In this document: positions 34,330 to 42,513 of the stretch, piece by piece
Position numbering within the stretch: position 1 is the stretch's first letter
Layout of the letters: every line of letters begins with the position of its first letter
NCBI GenBank assembly: GCA_027452065.1
Contig: DAIDHC010000110.1
Span: 62,001 to 126,000, forward strand
Direction: 5' to 3'
DNA: 64,000 nt
DNA from: Bryobacterales bacterium
Lineage (GTDB): Bacteria > Acidobacteriota > Terriglobia > Bryobacterales > Bryobacteraceae
The notes under the pieces: generated by a model
Told to the model about the DNA's origin: nothing
The model's database searches: none
Seen by the model: the letters and a program-made list of their open reading frames with translations, nothing else
Program-made: the position numbers and the translations under genes

Positions 34330-34450
34330 AGATGCAAGCGTGAGAGACTGAAGCTAGCGGGGGCTGACGATTCCGCAGACTCCCGTAGCGGGCGTGGGCA
34401 GCGCGCCACGAAGCAGGAGCCCTTCGCGGTTCAATAGGAATCCCGGGAGG
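34330..34450 (+). ncRNA. Possible structured leader RNA before the small protein gene
   Basis: The 143-bp gap before 34455 contains a chain of short hairpins: CCCG-TAG-CGGG at 34382-34392, GTGG-N8-CCAC at 34394-34409, GAAG-N8-CTTC at 34410-34425, all enclosed by GATTCC (about 34369-34374) and GGAATC (about 34437-34442). The layout recalls a multi-branch riboswitch or attenuator. I could not match it to a named family. Low confidence. Confidence 0.3.
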
Positions 34451-34454
34451 TTGT

Positions 34455-34850
34455 ATGTGTCCATTAACACTGGTTCCGGAAACCATCGCGCAAGCCGATG
34501 GAGCGGGACCTGTCGTCGAATTACCTCCTAATGGAAACAGATTATTTGTTTTCACCCTGGAAATTAACAGAGCGGTCGAGCAGGAGAGCCTGGAGGTGGA
34601 AATCTGGGGCTCCGAAGACCAGCAGGACTGGGGCGACAGGCCGGTCATGACCCTGCCGCGGAAGTTTTACTGCGGCGTGTATTCGGCGCTGGTGAACCTG
34701 TCCAGCCGGCCGGAAGTCCGATTTCTGCGCGTGAAGTGGCGGGTGCAGCGGTGGGCGCGGGGGCGCACCGAGCCGCTGTTCGGATTTACCTCCTTCATGG
34801 AAGAATCCGGGGCGCGGCTGGTGGCGGCATCCATGGCCTCAGTGGCCTGA
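34455..34850 (+). CDS. Small conserved-looking protein, unknown function
   Basis: 131 residues with a GGGAGG ribosome site 5 nt before the ATG. No signal peptide or membrane segment. The body is beta-rich (NRLFVFTLEINRAVEQ, LEVEIWGSEDQQDWG, KFYCGVYSALVNL, VRFLRVKWRVQRW) and looks like a compact beta-sandwich. I do not recognise a named family. It has its own possibly structured leader and stands alone, convergent with the PIG-L gene. A short GGGCG/CGCCC hairpin follows it. Confidence 0.6.
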   Translation: MCPLTLVPETIAQADGAGPVVELPPNGNRLFVFTLEINRAVEQESLEVEIWGSEDQQDWGDRPVMTLPRKFYCGVYSALVNLSSRPEVRFLRVKWRVQRWARGRTEPLFGFTSFMEESGARLVAASMASVA

Positions 34851-34858
34851 AACGAAAG

Positions 34859-34874
34859 GGGCGTTTCGACGCCC
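34859..34874. terminator. Short bidirectional hairpin between convergent genes
   Basis: GGGCG (34859-34863) pairs with CGCCC (34870-34874) across TTTCGA, between stops at 34850 (plus) and 34887 (minus). On the minus strand a TTTCGTTT run follows the stem, so it may end transcription of the PIG-L gene. Confidence 0.4.
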
Positions 34875-34886
34875 CTGAATCCTTTA

Positions 34887-36260
34887 CTACTGCGGCATCG
34901 AACCGGCCGACAGGTTCACGCGCATCGGGAGTTTGAGCGATGGTTGGCCCGGTGCTTCGACGTTGACGGTAATCGTCTGCCACACCGGGTCCGACGTCGG
35001 GGGCGTGGTGAGGAATATCTGGACCGGGACATCCTGGCCGGCGTCGGCCGGATACAGGCCGGGCCCGTGAACTGCTTTCCAGCCCGGCGGCATCGACAGC
35101 GTCACCGACACCGACAGCGCCTGCGCGGTGTTGTTGTGAACCAGCACCGGAAGATGCAGCGGGCGGTTGACGCTGACGTTAACCTCCGGGCTCAGTAGAT
35201 TTTGGGGATCCCCAATGCCGTGTGCCGGCCAGAACTTTCGGTAAAACGCCCAAGGACCGCCGAACTCAGCCGAGAGACCTTCCGTGGCGCGCGCGCGGTA
35301 GCCAGGAGCGGGCGAGAACGGAATGGGTCCGGAGACGACGCCTTTGAAAACCTCGTCGGTGACGCCCGATGGCACGTTCGATTTGCCGAAAACTAGGCGG
35401 ACGGGCTCGGCGAAGAAGCGGTAGTCGTTGTCTTCGAGCCCTTTTTTCGCCATTTGTCCGCTGTCGCCCTGCGTGAGGTGGTAGCTCATCTCCTCCGTGG
35501 CCAGACGGGCATAGCTTTTGTGCTGTGACGGCGAGGTTTCAAGGCTGGCATAGCGCGGGCCCTTGCCGTCGAGGAACTCCAGGTGGTTGGCATCGGAGAA
35601 GAAATAAAGCTTCTCGGCCTGCCAGGGGTGGAGGCCCTCGGTGAGGTTGCCGATGTCGTTCTGGTCGCGCGGAGCGGCTACCTGTTCCGGGAAGAAAGTG
35701 GGGTCGCCGGCCAGATCGAATGCTTCGGTGGCGATCACCGAGGCGGCCTGGTGGTCGCCGTGATTCTCGCCCGAGGCATAGAGCGGGAGCCAGGTCATGA
35801 TGACCGAGGGTCGGGTGAGGCGGACGATGCGAACGGCCCGCCACAGGGCGTTGCCGTGGTTCCAGGTTTCGAGCGAGCGGAGCACGTCCTGGCCGGGCGT
35901 ATCGGGTCCGCCGAGGAACCAGACGTTCATGATGCCCCAGGACGCCAGGGCACGGCGGGCTTCGATCTCGCGGACTGCGCCCAGAGCGGCGGCCTGCTCC
36001 AGGCCGACGGCGTTGCCGCCGCCGTTGCCTCGGGTGCCGTAAACCACGGCGACGCGCTTGTGCTCATCGAGAATCGCGCGGGCCAGATAGGGGCCGATCT
36101 CGGTTTCATCGTCCGGGTGGGCGACGATGACCAGAATGTCGGCTTTGTAGCGTTCGTCCGGCGGGGGCGTCCGAGGCTCTACCGGCAGTCCATCGGCGGC
36201 CAGGCCGAGCGAAGCGATCAGCGCGGCGCAGGCCGCGAGGCGGAACGGGGAGAAGGCCAT
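34887..36260 (-). CDS. Secreted PIG-L deacetylase with C-terminal NEW3-like domain
   Basis: 457 residues from the ATG at 36260, which gives a signal peptide (1-22); the frame open to 36473 has no support. The zinc motif VIVAHPDDETE is near residue 42 and the glycine-rich VVYGTRGNGGGNAVG follows, typical of PIG-L deacetylases acting on N-acetyl sugars. The C-terminal about 100 residues (PLHLPVLVHNNTAQAL, SVTLSMPPGWKAV) match an NPCBM-associated NEW3-like beta domain, which binds carbohydrate in glycosidases. It is 20 bp downstream of the TonB receptor gene on the same strand, hinting at a shared glycan substrate. Confidence 0.87.
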   Translation of the reverse strand: MAFSPFRLAACAALIASLGLAADGLPVEPRTPPPDERYKADILVIVAHPDDETEIGPYLARAILDEHKRVAVVYGTRGNGGGNAVGLEQAAALGAVREIEARRALASWGIMNVWFLGGPDTPGQDVLRSLETWNHGNALWRAVRIVRLTRPSVIMTWLPLYASGENHGDHQAASVIATEAFDLAGDPTFFPEQVAAPRDQNDIGNLTEGLHPWQAEKLYFFSDANHLEFLDGKGPRYASLETSPSQHKSYARLATEEMSYHLTQGDSGQMAKKGLEDNDYRFFAEPVRLVFGKSNVPSGVTDEVFKGVVSGPIPFSPAPGYRARATEGLSAEFGGPWAFYRKFWPAHGIGDPQNLLSPEVNVSVNRPLHLPVLVHNNTAQALSVSVTLSMPPGWKAVHGPGLYPADAGQDVPVQIFLTTPPTSDPVWQTITVNVEAPGQPSLKLPMRVNLSAGSMPQ

Positions 36261-36280
36261 ATAGTGAGTAGTCTTCACGA

Positions 36281-39200
36281 TCAGAATGAGAAATGTAAGC
36301 CGAACTGCATCTGGCGCATTTGAGTGGCGGTGGAGGTGATCTGGCCGGCGCCGGAGACGTCGATGGTGCTGTTGGGATTGGACAGGTTGGTGTAGTTGAA
36401 AGTATTGAACGTCTCCCAGCGCAGTTCGAGCGACTTGGTCTCGCTGATGGCGAAGGCCTTCGACAGGGCCCAATTCGCTTCGAACATGCCGGGGCCTCGC
36501 AGCGAGTTACGGGAGGCGGTGCCGTCGCGATACGGCTGCTGGGGCTCGGTAAAGGCCGCCGGGTTGAACCAGAGATTGGCGTTGGGGTTGGAGACACCGG
36601 GGTTGCCGATGATGTCGGCGCGGACGCTGTTGAAATCGGCGTTTAACAGGGGGGCGTTGGCGACGAAGGCGGTAAACGGAGCGCCGCTGAGGATGGTGGT
36701 CACGCCGCTGAAACGCCAGCCGCCGGCGACCATATCCAGGACCCGGTTGCCCCCGAAGTCGAAGCGCTGGCCTTTGCCGAAGGGGAGGTCCCAGTTGTGG
36801 GTCATCGTCACCGCCTGAGTGCGATCCCAGCTCATGGGGCCGTAGCTGGCGGCGATGTTGTAGTTGTTGTCCCAGCCGCCGCCGCCCTCGGAGGTTCCAA
36901 GAGCTTTGGAGTAAGTGTAGGTCAACAGAAAATCGAGGCCGTGGGAGAGGCGTTTCTGGAGCTTCACCTGGAGGGCATTGTAGCTCGACGTATCGCAGTT
37001 GCAAACCGAATACAGAGGCTGTTCCAGGCCGAACGAGTTGTAGAACGGCCTGCGGGAATCGTAGCTGCCGGGGCCGGGGATGGCCTGATTGACGTTGGGA
37101 TTTTCGTATAAGTGGCGGCCTACGTTGCCCACGTAGGCGGCCTCGAAGGCGAGCGTGGAACTGAACTGGTGCTGGATGGTGGCGTTCCAGAAATCGACTT
37201 CGGGAATGCGGTAGGAGCTGAGCGGGCTGACGAAATAGTAGACGCTCAGTCCATCGGGCAGCGGATAGCGGCCGCTCGCCGGAATGACGGGGCTGGGGAT
37301 GGGCGGAGGCCCGTTCAATAAGTTAAACGCCGCGAAATACGGGCTGTTCTGGTTGACGCTTTGAGGCAGCAGGATCGGGGGATCGTAGTCGAAGCCCTGG
37401 CCGAAGACGGAGCCGAGGCCGGCGGGATTGAAGCTGCGGCCGTAGCCCATCCGGAGGACGGTATCCAGTCGCGCCTGGTACGCAATGCCGATGCGCGGTG
37501 CGAAGTCGCCGTTGTAAGGCTGGATGCCGACGTTGGATGGGACGGTGCCGATGCCGGCGGCCAGGACGTCGCCCGTGGCGGGATCGAAGCTGCCGGCGCC
37601 GCCGGGCTTGGCCGCGGTTTGTGGCAGGTAGTCTTCCCAGCGGAGGCCGTAGGAGATGGTGAGTTTCGGCGTGGCGCGCCAGGTGTCCTGGATGAAGAAG
37701 AACATGCGCGTCTGGCGAATGCCGGGGTAAAGACCCGGGGGGGTGAAGTACCGGGCGAAGTTGGATGGCTGGCCGAGGAGGAACGAGCCGAGAGCGGCGC
37801 CGGTGCTCGCGTTGCCGTTGGCCGCGGCATCGACTTCGGGGTTGCCGGTCGAACTGTCGTTAAACGTGATTTCTCCCGACCGGTGGGAATCGCTCGGGAC
37901 ACGCTGATTTTGGGCACGCCGGACGTCGGCGCCGAACTTGATGCTGTGGTTGCCGTATTCCTTGGTCCAGTTGTTCACCCACTGGAAGTGATTTTCGGTT
38001 TCCTTGAGCGGGCAGTTGCATTGATTGACGCCGAGGGCATAGCCGAAATTGAAGCCGCCGTTGCCGTTGATGTAGAAGGCGGGCATGCCGCTGGTCGCCG
38101 TTGTGCCGGTGTTCAATCCGGGGAGGCCGGCATCGGTGGCCGGAGTGGTGCCCACGCCGTTGGGTTGGGTGCGGACGCGGTAGCGGTAGAATCCCATGCG
38201 GAACTCGGCGATCAGCGACGGACTGAAGGCATGGTCGATGCCGGCGGCGGCGCTCTGGTTGCGGTCCAGCGCCGACCCGGCAAAACCGAACGCCGATGGC
38301 CCGCCGGCTTCGGCTCCATACGCCCCGGGTGAGTTGCGGTTGAAATCGGCGATGCTATAGCGTGCGAAGGCGTGCGTGCTCGGCGAGATGGTGTAATCGA
38401 CGCGGCCGTCGTATTGATCGACGTTAAAGACCTGTGACTCGCTTGAAATGTAATTGTTGTAGATGCCGGAGCCGAAATTGGGCAGGGGCAGATAGTTCAG
38501 CAGCTTCTGCATGGGAGCAGCCACGGGGATGACATTGACCTGGCCGTTGGTCGAAAAGACCTGGCGGCCGGCGCCGGTGTTGGGGTCGCCCGTATTGGGG
38601 TTGAACACCATGCCGGCTTGCGCGGGCACCTGGTTGCCTTGGGTGGTGGTGACCATGACGGGGTTGGCGCAGGGGCCGGCGGACACCGCGCCGCCGTTGC
38701 AGATGTAGTTGCCGAGCAGGGAGCGGAGGTCGCCGGAGCGCTCGGCGGCGGTGGGCACAGTGGTGATGAGCGAGCCGCCGTCGATGCGGCGCGTACCCTG
38801 GTAGTCGAAGAAGGCGAACAGCTTGTCCTTCACGATGGGTCCGCCGATCGATCCGCCGAACTGGTTCCAGCGCAGCGGAGGATTGAGGCCCGTGAAATGG
38901 TCGGAGGCGTTGGCGATGTTGTTGCGAAGGTATTCAAACAGCGAGCCGTGATACTGATTCGTGCCGCTCTTGGTCGTTGCCTGGAGCAAAGCGCCGGAGA
39001 CCGAGCCGAACTCGGCGTCGTAGTTGCTCGTGGTGATTTTGAAATCCTGAAGCGAGTCGAGATTCGGGTTGATCACCGCGATGCCGAGGATGGCGCTTTC
39101 ATTCTCGGTGCCGTCGAGGAGGAAGCCGTTGGAGGTGAAGAACTGGCCGTTGACATTGATCTGGAAGCCGCCCTGCGGATTTTCGCTGGCGGCGTGCTGC

Positions 39201-39703
39201 CAGGAGTTCAACTGCGCGCCGGGAACGACCAGGAGCAGGGAAGTGAGGTTGCGGTCCAGAATCGGAAGCTGTTCGACTTCGTGGCCGGTCAGGGAGGTGC
39301 TGACGTCGGCGCGGTCGGTTTTCAGCAGCGGGGTTTCATCGGTGACGGTGATCGTGCTTTGGGCCTCGCCCACTTTGAGGGCGGCCTCGATCCGGGTGGC
39401 GGCGTCTACCTGGACTTCCGCGGTGGCGACAAAGGTGGTGAAACCGGGAGCCTGAACCCGGACTTCATAATGGCCCGCCAGCAGGTGGGTTTGGGCGAAG
39501 TTGCCGGCTTCGTTGGCAGTGGATTCGAAGATGGTGCCTCGGTCACGGTCGGTGATGCTGATTTTGGCGCCGGGAACGGCGGCGCCCGCCGGATCCGTCA
39601 CAGTGCCGATGATGCTGCCCGAAACTGCCTGGGCATGAACAAGCGAATGAGATACCAACGCCAGAACCACGGCGAAAACTGCGAAACGAACCCAATACCG
39701 CAT
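36281..39703 (-). CDS. Oar-like TonB-dependent receptor with CarboxypepD_reg domain
   Basis: 1140 residues with a signal peptide (1-24). An N-terminal carboxypeptidase-regulatory-like domain (about 29-110; GTVTDPAGAAVPGAKISITD) is followed by a plug-like part (SLTGHEVEQLPILDRN) and a long outer-membrane beta-barrel ending in Phe (FGLHFSF). This architecture is abundant in acidobacteria and is thought to import large ligands or act as a surface protein; no classic TonB box is visible. GGGAGG lies 7 nt before the ATG, and a promoter is annotated about 75-100 bp upstream. Probably cotranscribed with the PIG-L gene that follows. Confidence 0.9.
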   Translation of the reverse strand: MRYWVRFAVFAVVLALVSHSLVHAQAVSGSIIGTVTDPAGAAVPGAKISITDRDRGTIFESTANEAGNFAQTHLLAGHYEVRVQAPGFTTFVATAEVQVDAATRIEAALKVGEAQSTITVTDETPLLKTDRADVSTSLTGHEVEQLPILDRNLTSLLLVVPGAQLNSWQHAASENPQGGFQINVNGQFFTSNGFLLDGTENESAILGIAVINPNLDSLQDFKITTSNYDAEFGSVSGALLQATTKSGTNQYHGSLFEYLRNNIANASDHFTGLNPPLRWNQFGGSIGGPIVKDKLFAFFDYQGTRRIDGGSLITTVPTAAERSGDLRSLLGNYICNGGAVSAGPCANPVMVTTTQGNQVPAQAGMVFNPNTGDPNTGAGRQVFSTNGQVNVIPVAAPMQKLLNYLPLPNFGSGIYNNYISSESQVFNVDQYDGRVDYTISPSTHAFARYSIADFNRNSPGAYGAEAGGPSAFGFAGSALDRNQSAAAGIDHAFSPSLIAEFRMGFYRYRVRTQPNGVGTTPATDAGLPGLNTGTTATSGMPAFYINGNGGFNFGYALGVNQCNCPLKETENHFQWVNNWTKEYGNHSIKFGADVRRAQNQRVPSDSHRSGEITFNDSSTGNPEVDAAANGNASTGAALGSFLLGQPSNFARYFTPPGLYPGIRQTRMFFFIQDTWRATPKLTISYGLRWEDYLPQTAAKPGGAGSFDPATGDVLAAGIGTVPSNVGIQPYNGDFAPRIGIAYQARLDTVLRMGYGRSFNPAGLGSVFGQGFDYDPPILLPQSVNQNSPYFAAFNLLNGPPPIPSPVIPASGRYPLPDGLSVYYFVSPLSSYRIPEVDFWNATIQHQFSSTLAFEAAYVGNVGRHLYENPNVNQAIPGPGSYDSRRPFYNSFGLEQPLYSVCNCDTSSYNALQVKLQKRLSHGLDFLLTYTYSKALGTSEGGGGWDNNYNIAASYGPMSWDRTQAVTMTHNWDLPFGKGQRFDFGGNRVLDMVAGGWRFSGVTTILSGAPFTAFVANAPLLNADFNSVRADIIGNPGVSNPNANLWFNPAAFTEPQQPYRDGTASRNSLRGPGMFEANWALSKAFAISETKSLELRWETFNTFNYTNLSNPNSTIDVSGAGQITSTATQMRQMQFGLHFSF

Positions 39704-39778
39704 ACCAAACCTCCCTCAATGGTTGGAATTATGCCGAATCGACTTGGAATACCGTCGCGGCCCCCGTTGCCTTTGGGT

Positions 39779-39806
39779 ATTCTACACGAACTTGATCGCT
39801 TTACAA
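39779..39806 (-). promoter_or_regulatory. Sigma-70-like promoter of the TonB receptor gene
   Basis: On the minus strand TTGTAA (39806-39801) and TAGAAT (39784-39779) are 16 bp apart. A start near 39772 leaves a leader of about 69 nt before the ATG at 39703. Confidence 0.5.
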
Positions 39807-39883
39807 ACCGACGTATCGATTTTCGTTTTTCTGAGCGAGTCGACGGGAAGTGGTTCCGGTTCCGGCTCTGAAGGAGAAGCGAG

Positions 39884-40324
39884 TCAGACGCGGAAGTGGT
39901 CGGGACGCCAATTGCTTATGGCCTTCTTGATGTCGGCCGGGGCGAGGTTTTCCTCCAGGGCGCGGCGGACCAGGGCGGGAGCCTCGGCGTCGGAGGCGAA
40001 GCGGAGGGCGACGAACTGGCCGGGAGTAAGGCTGGAAAGGCGGGCGGCGAGCTCGGCCGGGAGCAGAGGCGTGAGCCGGAGCGTTTCCTCTAGCCGGATC
40101 AGACGGTCCTGCACGCGCAGAGGATAGGTCCGGAGCTTGAACAAAGCCAACACGAAGGCCACGGCGAAGATGACGTCGAGGGCGGAGCCGTACGCGGGCA
40201 TCTTCACGAGGGCGTAAACGGCGCGCAAGAGGTTCAATAAAGCAATTGGTATCAGAAAAAAATGATACGGGGGATCCAGTCGCGTGTGGTTCGAATAGGT
40301 TTGCTGGCTTGGGGTGTTGGGCAT
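39884..40324 (-). CDS. DUF6526 family protein
   Basis: 146 residues. The N-terminus QQTYSNHTRLDPPYHFFLIP is typical of DUF6526, followed by two membrane helices (about 22-41 and 49-66) and a soluble C-terminal helical domain (RVQDRLIRLEETLRL to NWRPDHFRV). Function is unknown; the membrane hairpin plus cytosolic tail is the family norm. It is followed by no gene on this strand for 180 bp, and precedes nothing obvious; larB lies 27 bp upstream on the same strand, so the DUF192-larB-DUF6526 genes may form one transcript. Confidence 0.75.
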   Translation of the reverse strand: MPNTPSQQTYSNHTRLDPPYHFFLIPIALLNLLRAVYALVKMPAYGSALDVIFAVAFVLALFKLRTYPLRVQDRLIRLEETLRLTPLLPAELAARLSSLTPGQFVALRFASDAEAPALVRRALEENLAPADIKKAISNWRPDHFRV

Positions 40325-40351
40325 AGTGAGTTTGGAAGTGGGCGGAGAGTC

Positions 40352-41098
40352 TCAGACGCGGTTGATCAGGGCGGCGACAAAGCCGGCGCCGAAGCCATTG
40401 TCGATGTTGACCACGGTGACGTTGCTCGAGCAACTGTTGAGCATGCCCAGGAGGGCGGCGAGGCCGTGGAAGCTGGCGCCGTAGCCGACGCTGGTAGGGA
40501 CGGCGATGACCGGGGCCTGGACGAGTCCGCCGACGGCGCTGGGCAGAGCGCCTTCCATCCCGGCGCAGACGACCACAACTTTGGCCTGCTGGAGGCGGGC
40601 GGTGTGGCTCATCAGGCGGTGGATGCCGGCGACTCCGACGTCGTGGATGGAGTCGACGGTGTTGCCCATCACCTCGGCGGTGAGGGTTGCCTCTTCAGCC
40701 ACGGGGATATCGCTGGTGCCGGCGCAGACAACGGCGATCGAGCCCTTGCCGCGGAGCTGGCGGTCGCGCCAGACGCGGACGACGCCGGACAGCGGGAAGA
40801 ACTCGGCCTCCGGGCAGATGGCGGTGACCAGAGCGCCAACGTCTTCGCTGGTGCGGGTGATGAGCAGGTTGGCGGAGCGTTCGAGAAGTTTCTCGGCAAT
40901 CGCGGCCGTTTGGCCGGGGGTCTTGCCCTGGCCGAAAATGACCTCGGTCATGCCTTGTCGCAAGGCGCGGTGGTGGTCGAGTTTGGCGAAGCCGAGGTCT
41001 TCGAACGGAAGATGGCGAAGGCGGTCGAGGGCGTCGTCGATGGGGAGGGCGCCGGAGCGGACATCCTCGAGAACGGCTTTGAGCTGGCCGGAATCCAT
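40352..41098 (-). CDS. larB: Nickel-pincer cofactor biosynthesis carboxylase LarB
   Basis: 248 residues from the ATG at 41098. LarB carboxylates and hydrolyses nicotinic acid adenine dinucleotide, the first step toward the nickel-pincer cofactor of lactate racemase. The C-terminal half has the PurE-like fold: [44 protein letters not shown] and [23 protein letters not shown] in pieces. The N-terminal half ([20 protein letters not shown]) matches LarB. No larC, larE or larA is in the window. It sits in a three-gene minus-strand group with DUF192 and DUF6526 genes. Confidence 0.9.
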   Translation of the reverse strand: MDSGQLKAVLEDVRSGALPIDDALDRLRHLPFEDLGFAKLDHHRALRQGMTEVIFGQGKTPGQTAAIAEKLLERSANLLITRTSEDVGALVTAICPEAEFFPLSGVVRVWRDRQLRGKGSIAVVCAGTSDIPVAEEATLTAEVMGNTVDSIHDVGVAGIHRLMSHTARLQQAKVVVVCAGMEGALPSAVGGLVQAPVIAVPTSVGYGASFHGLAALLGMLNSCSSNVTVVNIDNGFGAGFVAALINRV

Positions 41099-41115
41099 GG
41101 TCGATTTCGAGGATA

Positions 41116-41568
41116 TCAGAAGGAAAGCTGGTCGCCGGTTTTGAGACCGTAGCGAGCGGCCATGCCGCCGGCCAGCTCGAGCACATACTGCGAGTTCTGA
41201 TTGCCGCCGTAGTGGGGGCAGTCGCCGGGGGCGGAGCGGCAGGGGGGCGTGTTGGCGGAAATTTCGACGATGCGGCGGTCCTTGTCCATCCAGATGATGT
41301 CGAGAGGGATTTCGCAGCGGTACATCCAGAAGCTGAGCTTGCCGGACTGCGGGAAGACGAAGAGCATGCCGTGGTCGGGGGCCAGCGAGGTGCGGTACAT
41401 GAGACCGCGGGTGAGGTCGGTCCGGGTGATGGCGACTTCGGCTTCGACAACCTGGCCGCCGGGTAGGCGTATGGACTCGGAATTGAGGGCGCCGCTGGGC
41501 GCGGGTGAGCAGGCCGAGGAGGCGAGGAAGGCGCCGAGGCACAGCAGAAGAAGAACGGGGCGGGGCAC
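41116..41568 (-). CDS. DUF192 family lipoprotein
   Basis: 150 residues from GTG at 41568. A lipoprotein signal ([14 protein letters not shown], lipobox Cys about residue 20) precedes the DUF192 fold: [10 protein letters not shown]-like start, [39 protein letters not shown] and [16 protein letters not shown]. The role of DUF192 is unknown. It is divergent from mqnP across only 45 bp. A TATACT hexamer ends 8 nt before the GTG, suggesting a very short leader. The larB gene follows 17 bp downstream. Confidence 0.85.
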   Translation of the reverse strand: MPRPVLLLLCLGAFLASSACSPAPSGALNSESIRLPGGQVVEAEVAITRTDLTRGLMYRTSLAPDHGMLFVFPQSGKLSFWMYRCEIPLDIIWMDKDRRIVEISANTPPCRSAPGDCPHYGGNQNSQYVLELAGGMAARYGLKTGDQLSF

Positions 41569-41576
41569 TAGAAAAG

Positions 41577-41582
41577 AGTATA
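41577..41582 (-). promoter_or_regulatory. -10 hexamer TATACT close to the DUF192 start
   Basis: On the minus strand TATACT ends 8 nt before the GTG at 41568, so a transcript starting 6-8 nt later would be almost leaderless. See the finding on short leaders. Confidence 0.4.
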
Positions 41583-41599
41583 GGCGAAGGGCGAGCGGC

Positions 41600-41605
41600 T
41601 AGAAT
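41600..41605 (+). promoter_or_regulatory. -10 hexamer TAGAAT close to the mqnP start
   Basis: TAGAAT ends 8 nt before the ATG at 41614, predicting an almost leaderless mqnP mRNA. It lies 17 bp from the opposite -10 of the DUF192 gene. Confidence 0.4.
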
Positions 41606-41613
41606 GAGAGTTC

Positions 41614-42513
41614 ATGACGCGGTGGAAGCGGATCCGGCTGACGCTGGAGATGATCAAGTTCGAGCATTCGATATTCGCGCTGCCGTTCGCCTTGACCGGG
41701 GCGATGCTGGCCTGGCGCGGGACGGCCGATTCGGGGCGCGCGATGGCGTGGAAGCTGCTCTGGATCGTGGTGTGCATGGTGAGCGCGCGGTCGGCGGCGA
41801 TGACGTTCAACCGAATTCTGGACGCCGACGTGGACGGCAAAAATCCGAGGACGAAATCCCGGCACATTCCAGCCGGGCTGTTGAGCGCGGGCTTCGCCTG
41901 GGTGTTCACGGGGGCGGCGATTCTGGTGTTTCTGCTGGCCGCGCGGGCGCTGAACCGGCTGTGCCTGGAACTGGCTCCGGCGGCGCTGGGCGTGTTGTTT
42001 TTTTATTCTTTTACCAAGCGCTTTACGGCGCTGTCGCACCTGGTTCTGGGCTTTTCGCTCGGGATGGCGCCGGCGGCGGCCTGGATCGCCATCCGGGGCT
42101 CGCTCGATGCGCGGATTCTGCTGCTGACCGCGGCGGTGACGCTGTGGACGGCGGGCTTTGACGTCATTTACTCCTGCCAGGATTACGAATTCGACAAGAC
42201 GGAAGGTCTGCACAGTCTGCCGCGGCGGCTGGGGATTGCCGGGGCGCTGTGGGTGGCGCGGGTGTTTCATCTGGGAATGGTGGCTTGCCTGGTGGCTCTG
42301 GTGGCGGCCTTCGGGCTGGGATGGCTGAGCATGGCGGGGGTGAGCGTGGTGGTGGCGTTGCTCGCCTGGGAGCACAGCCTGGTGAGAGCGGACGATTTGT
42401 CGCGCGTAAACGCAGCGTTTTTCACGGTTAACGGCTATGTGAGCGTGTTATTCTTTCTCTTTTGGGCGGCCGATCTTTACCTTCTCCCCGTGAGGACTCC
42501 GATATGGAAGTGA
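41614..42513 (+). CDS. mqnP: Menaquinone prenyltransferase MqnP (UbiA family)
   Basis: 299 residues, about eight membrane helices. UbiA-type Asp motifs are present: FNRILDADVDGKNPRT and YSCQDYEFDKTEGLHSLP. The N-terminus KFEHSIFALPFALTGAMLAW is typical of the MqnP/UbiA-like enzymes of the futalosine route, which prenylate the naphthoate precursor. The call over generic UbiA rests on the aminofutalosine synthase gene that follows with a 10-bp overlap. Menaquinone is the expected electron acceptor for the hydrogenase cytochrome b. Start ATG lies 8 nt after a -10-like hexamer. Confidence 0.87.
   Translation: MTRWKRIRLTLEMIKFEHSIFALPFALTGAMLAWRGTADSGRAMAWKLLWIVVCMVSARSAAMTFNRILDADVDGKNPRTKSRHIPAGLLSAGFAWVFTGAAILVFLLAARALNRLCLELAPAALGVLFFYSFTKRFTALSHLVLGFSLGMAPAAAWIAIRGSLDARILLLTAAVTLWTAGFDVIYSCQDYEFDKTEGLHSLPRRLGIAGALWVARVFHLGMVACLVALVAAFGLGWLSMAGVSVVVALLAWEHSLVRADDLSRVNAAFFTVNGYVSVLFFLFWAADLYLLPVRTPIWK

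Noticed and set aside
34425-34445. GGTTCAAT resembling a tRNA T-loop
   Set aside because: The flanking bases do not form a T-stem and there is no acceptor, D or anticodon arm, so it is not a tRNA or tmRNA.
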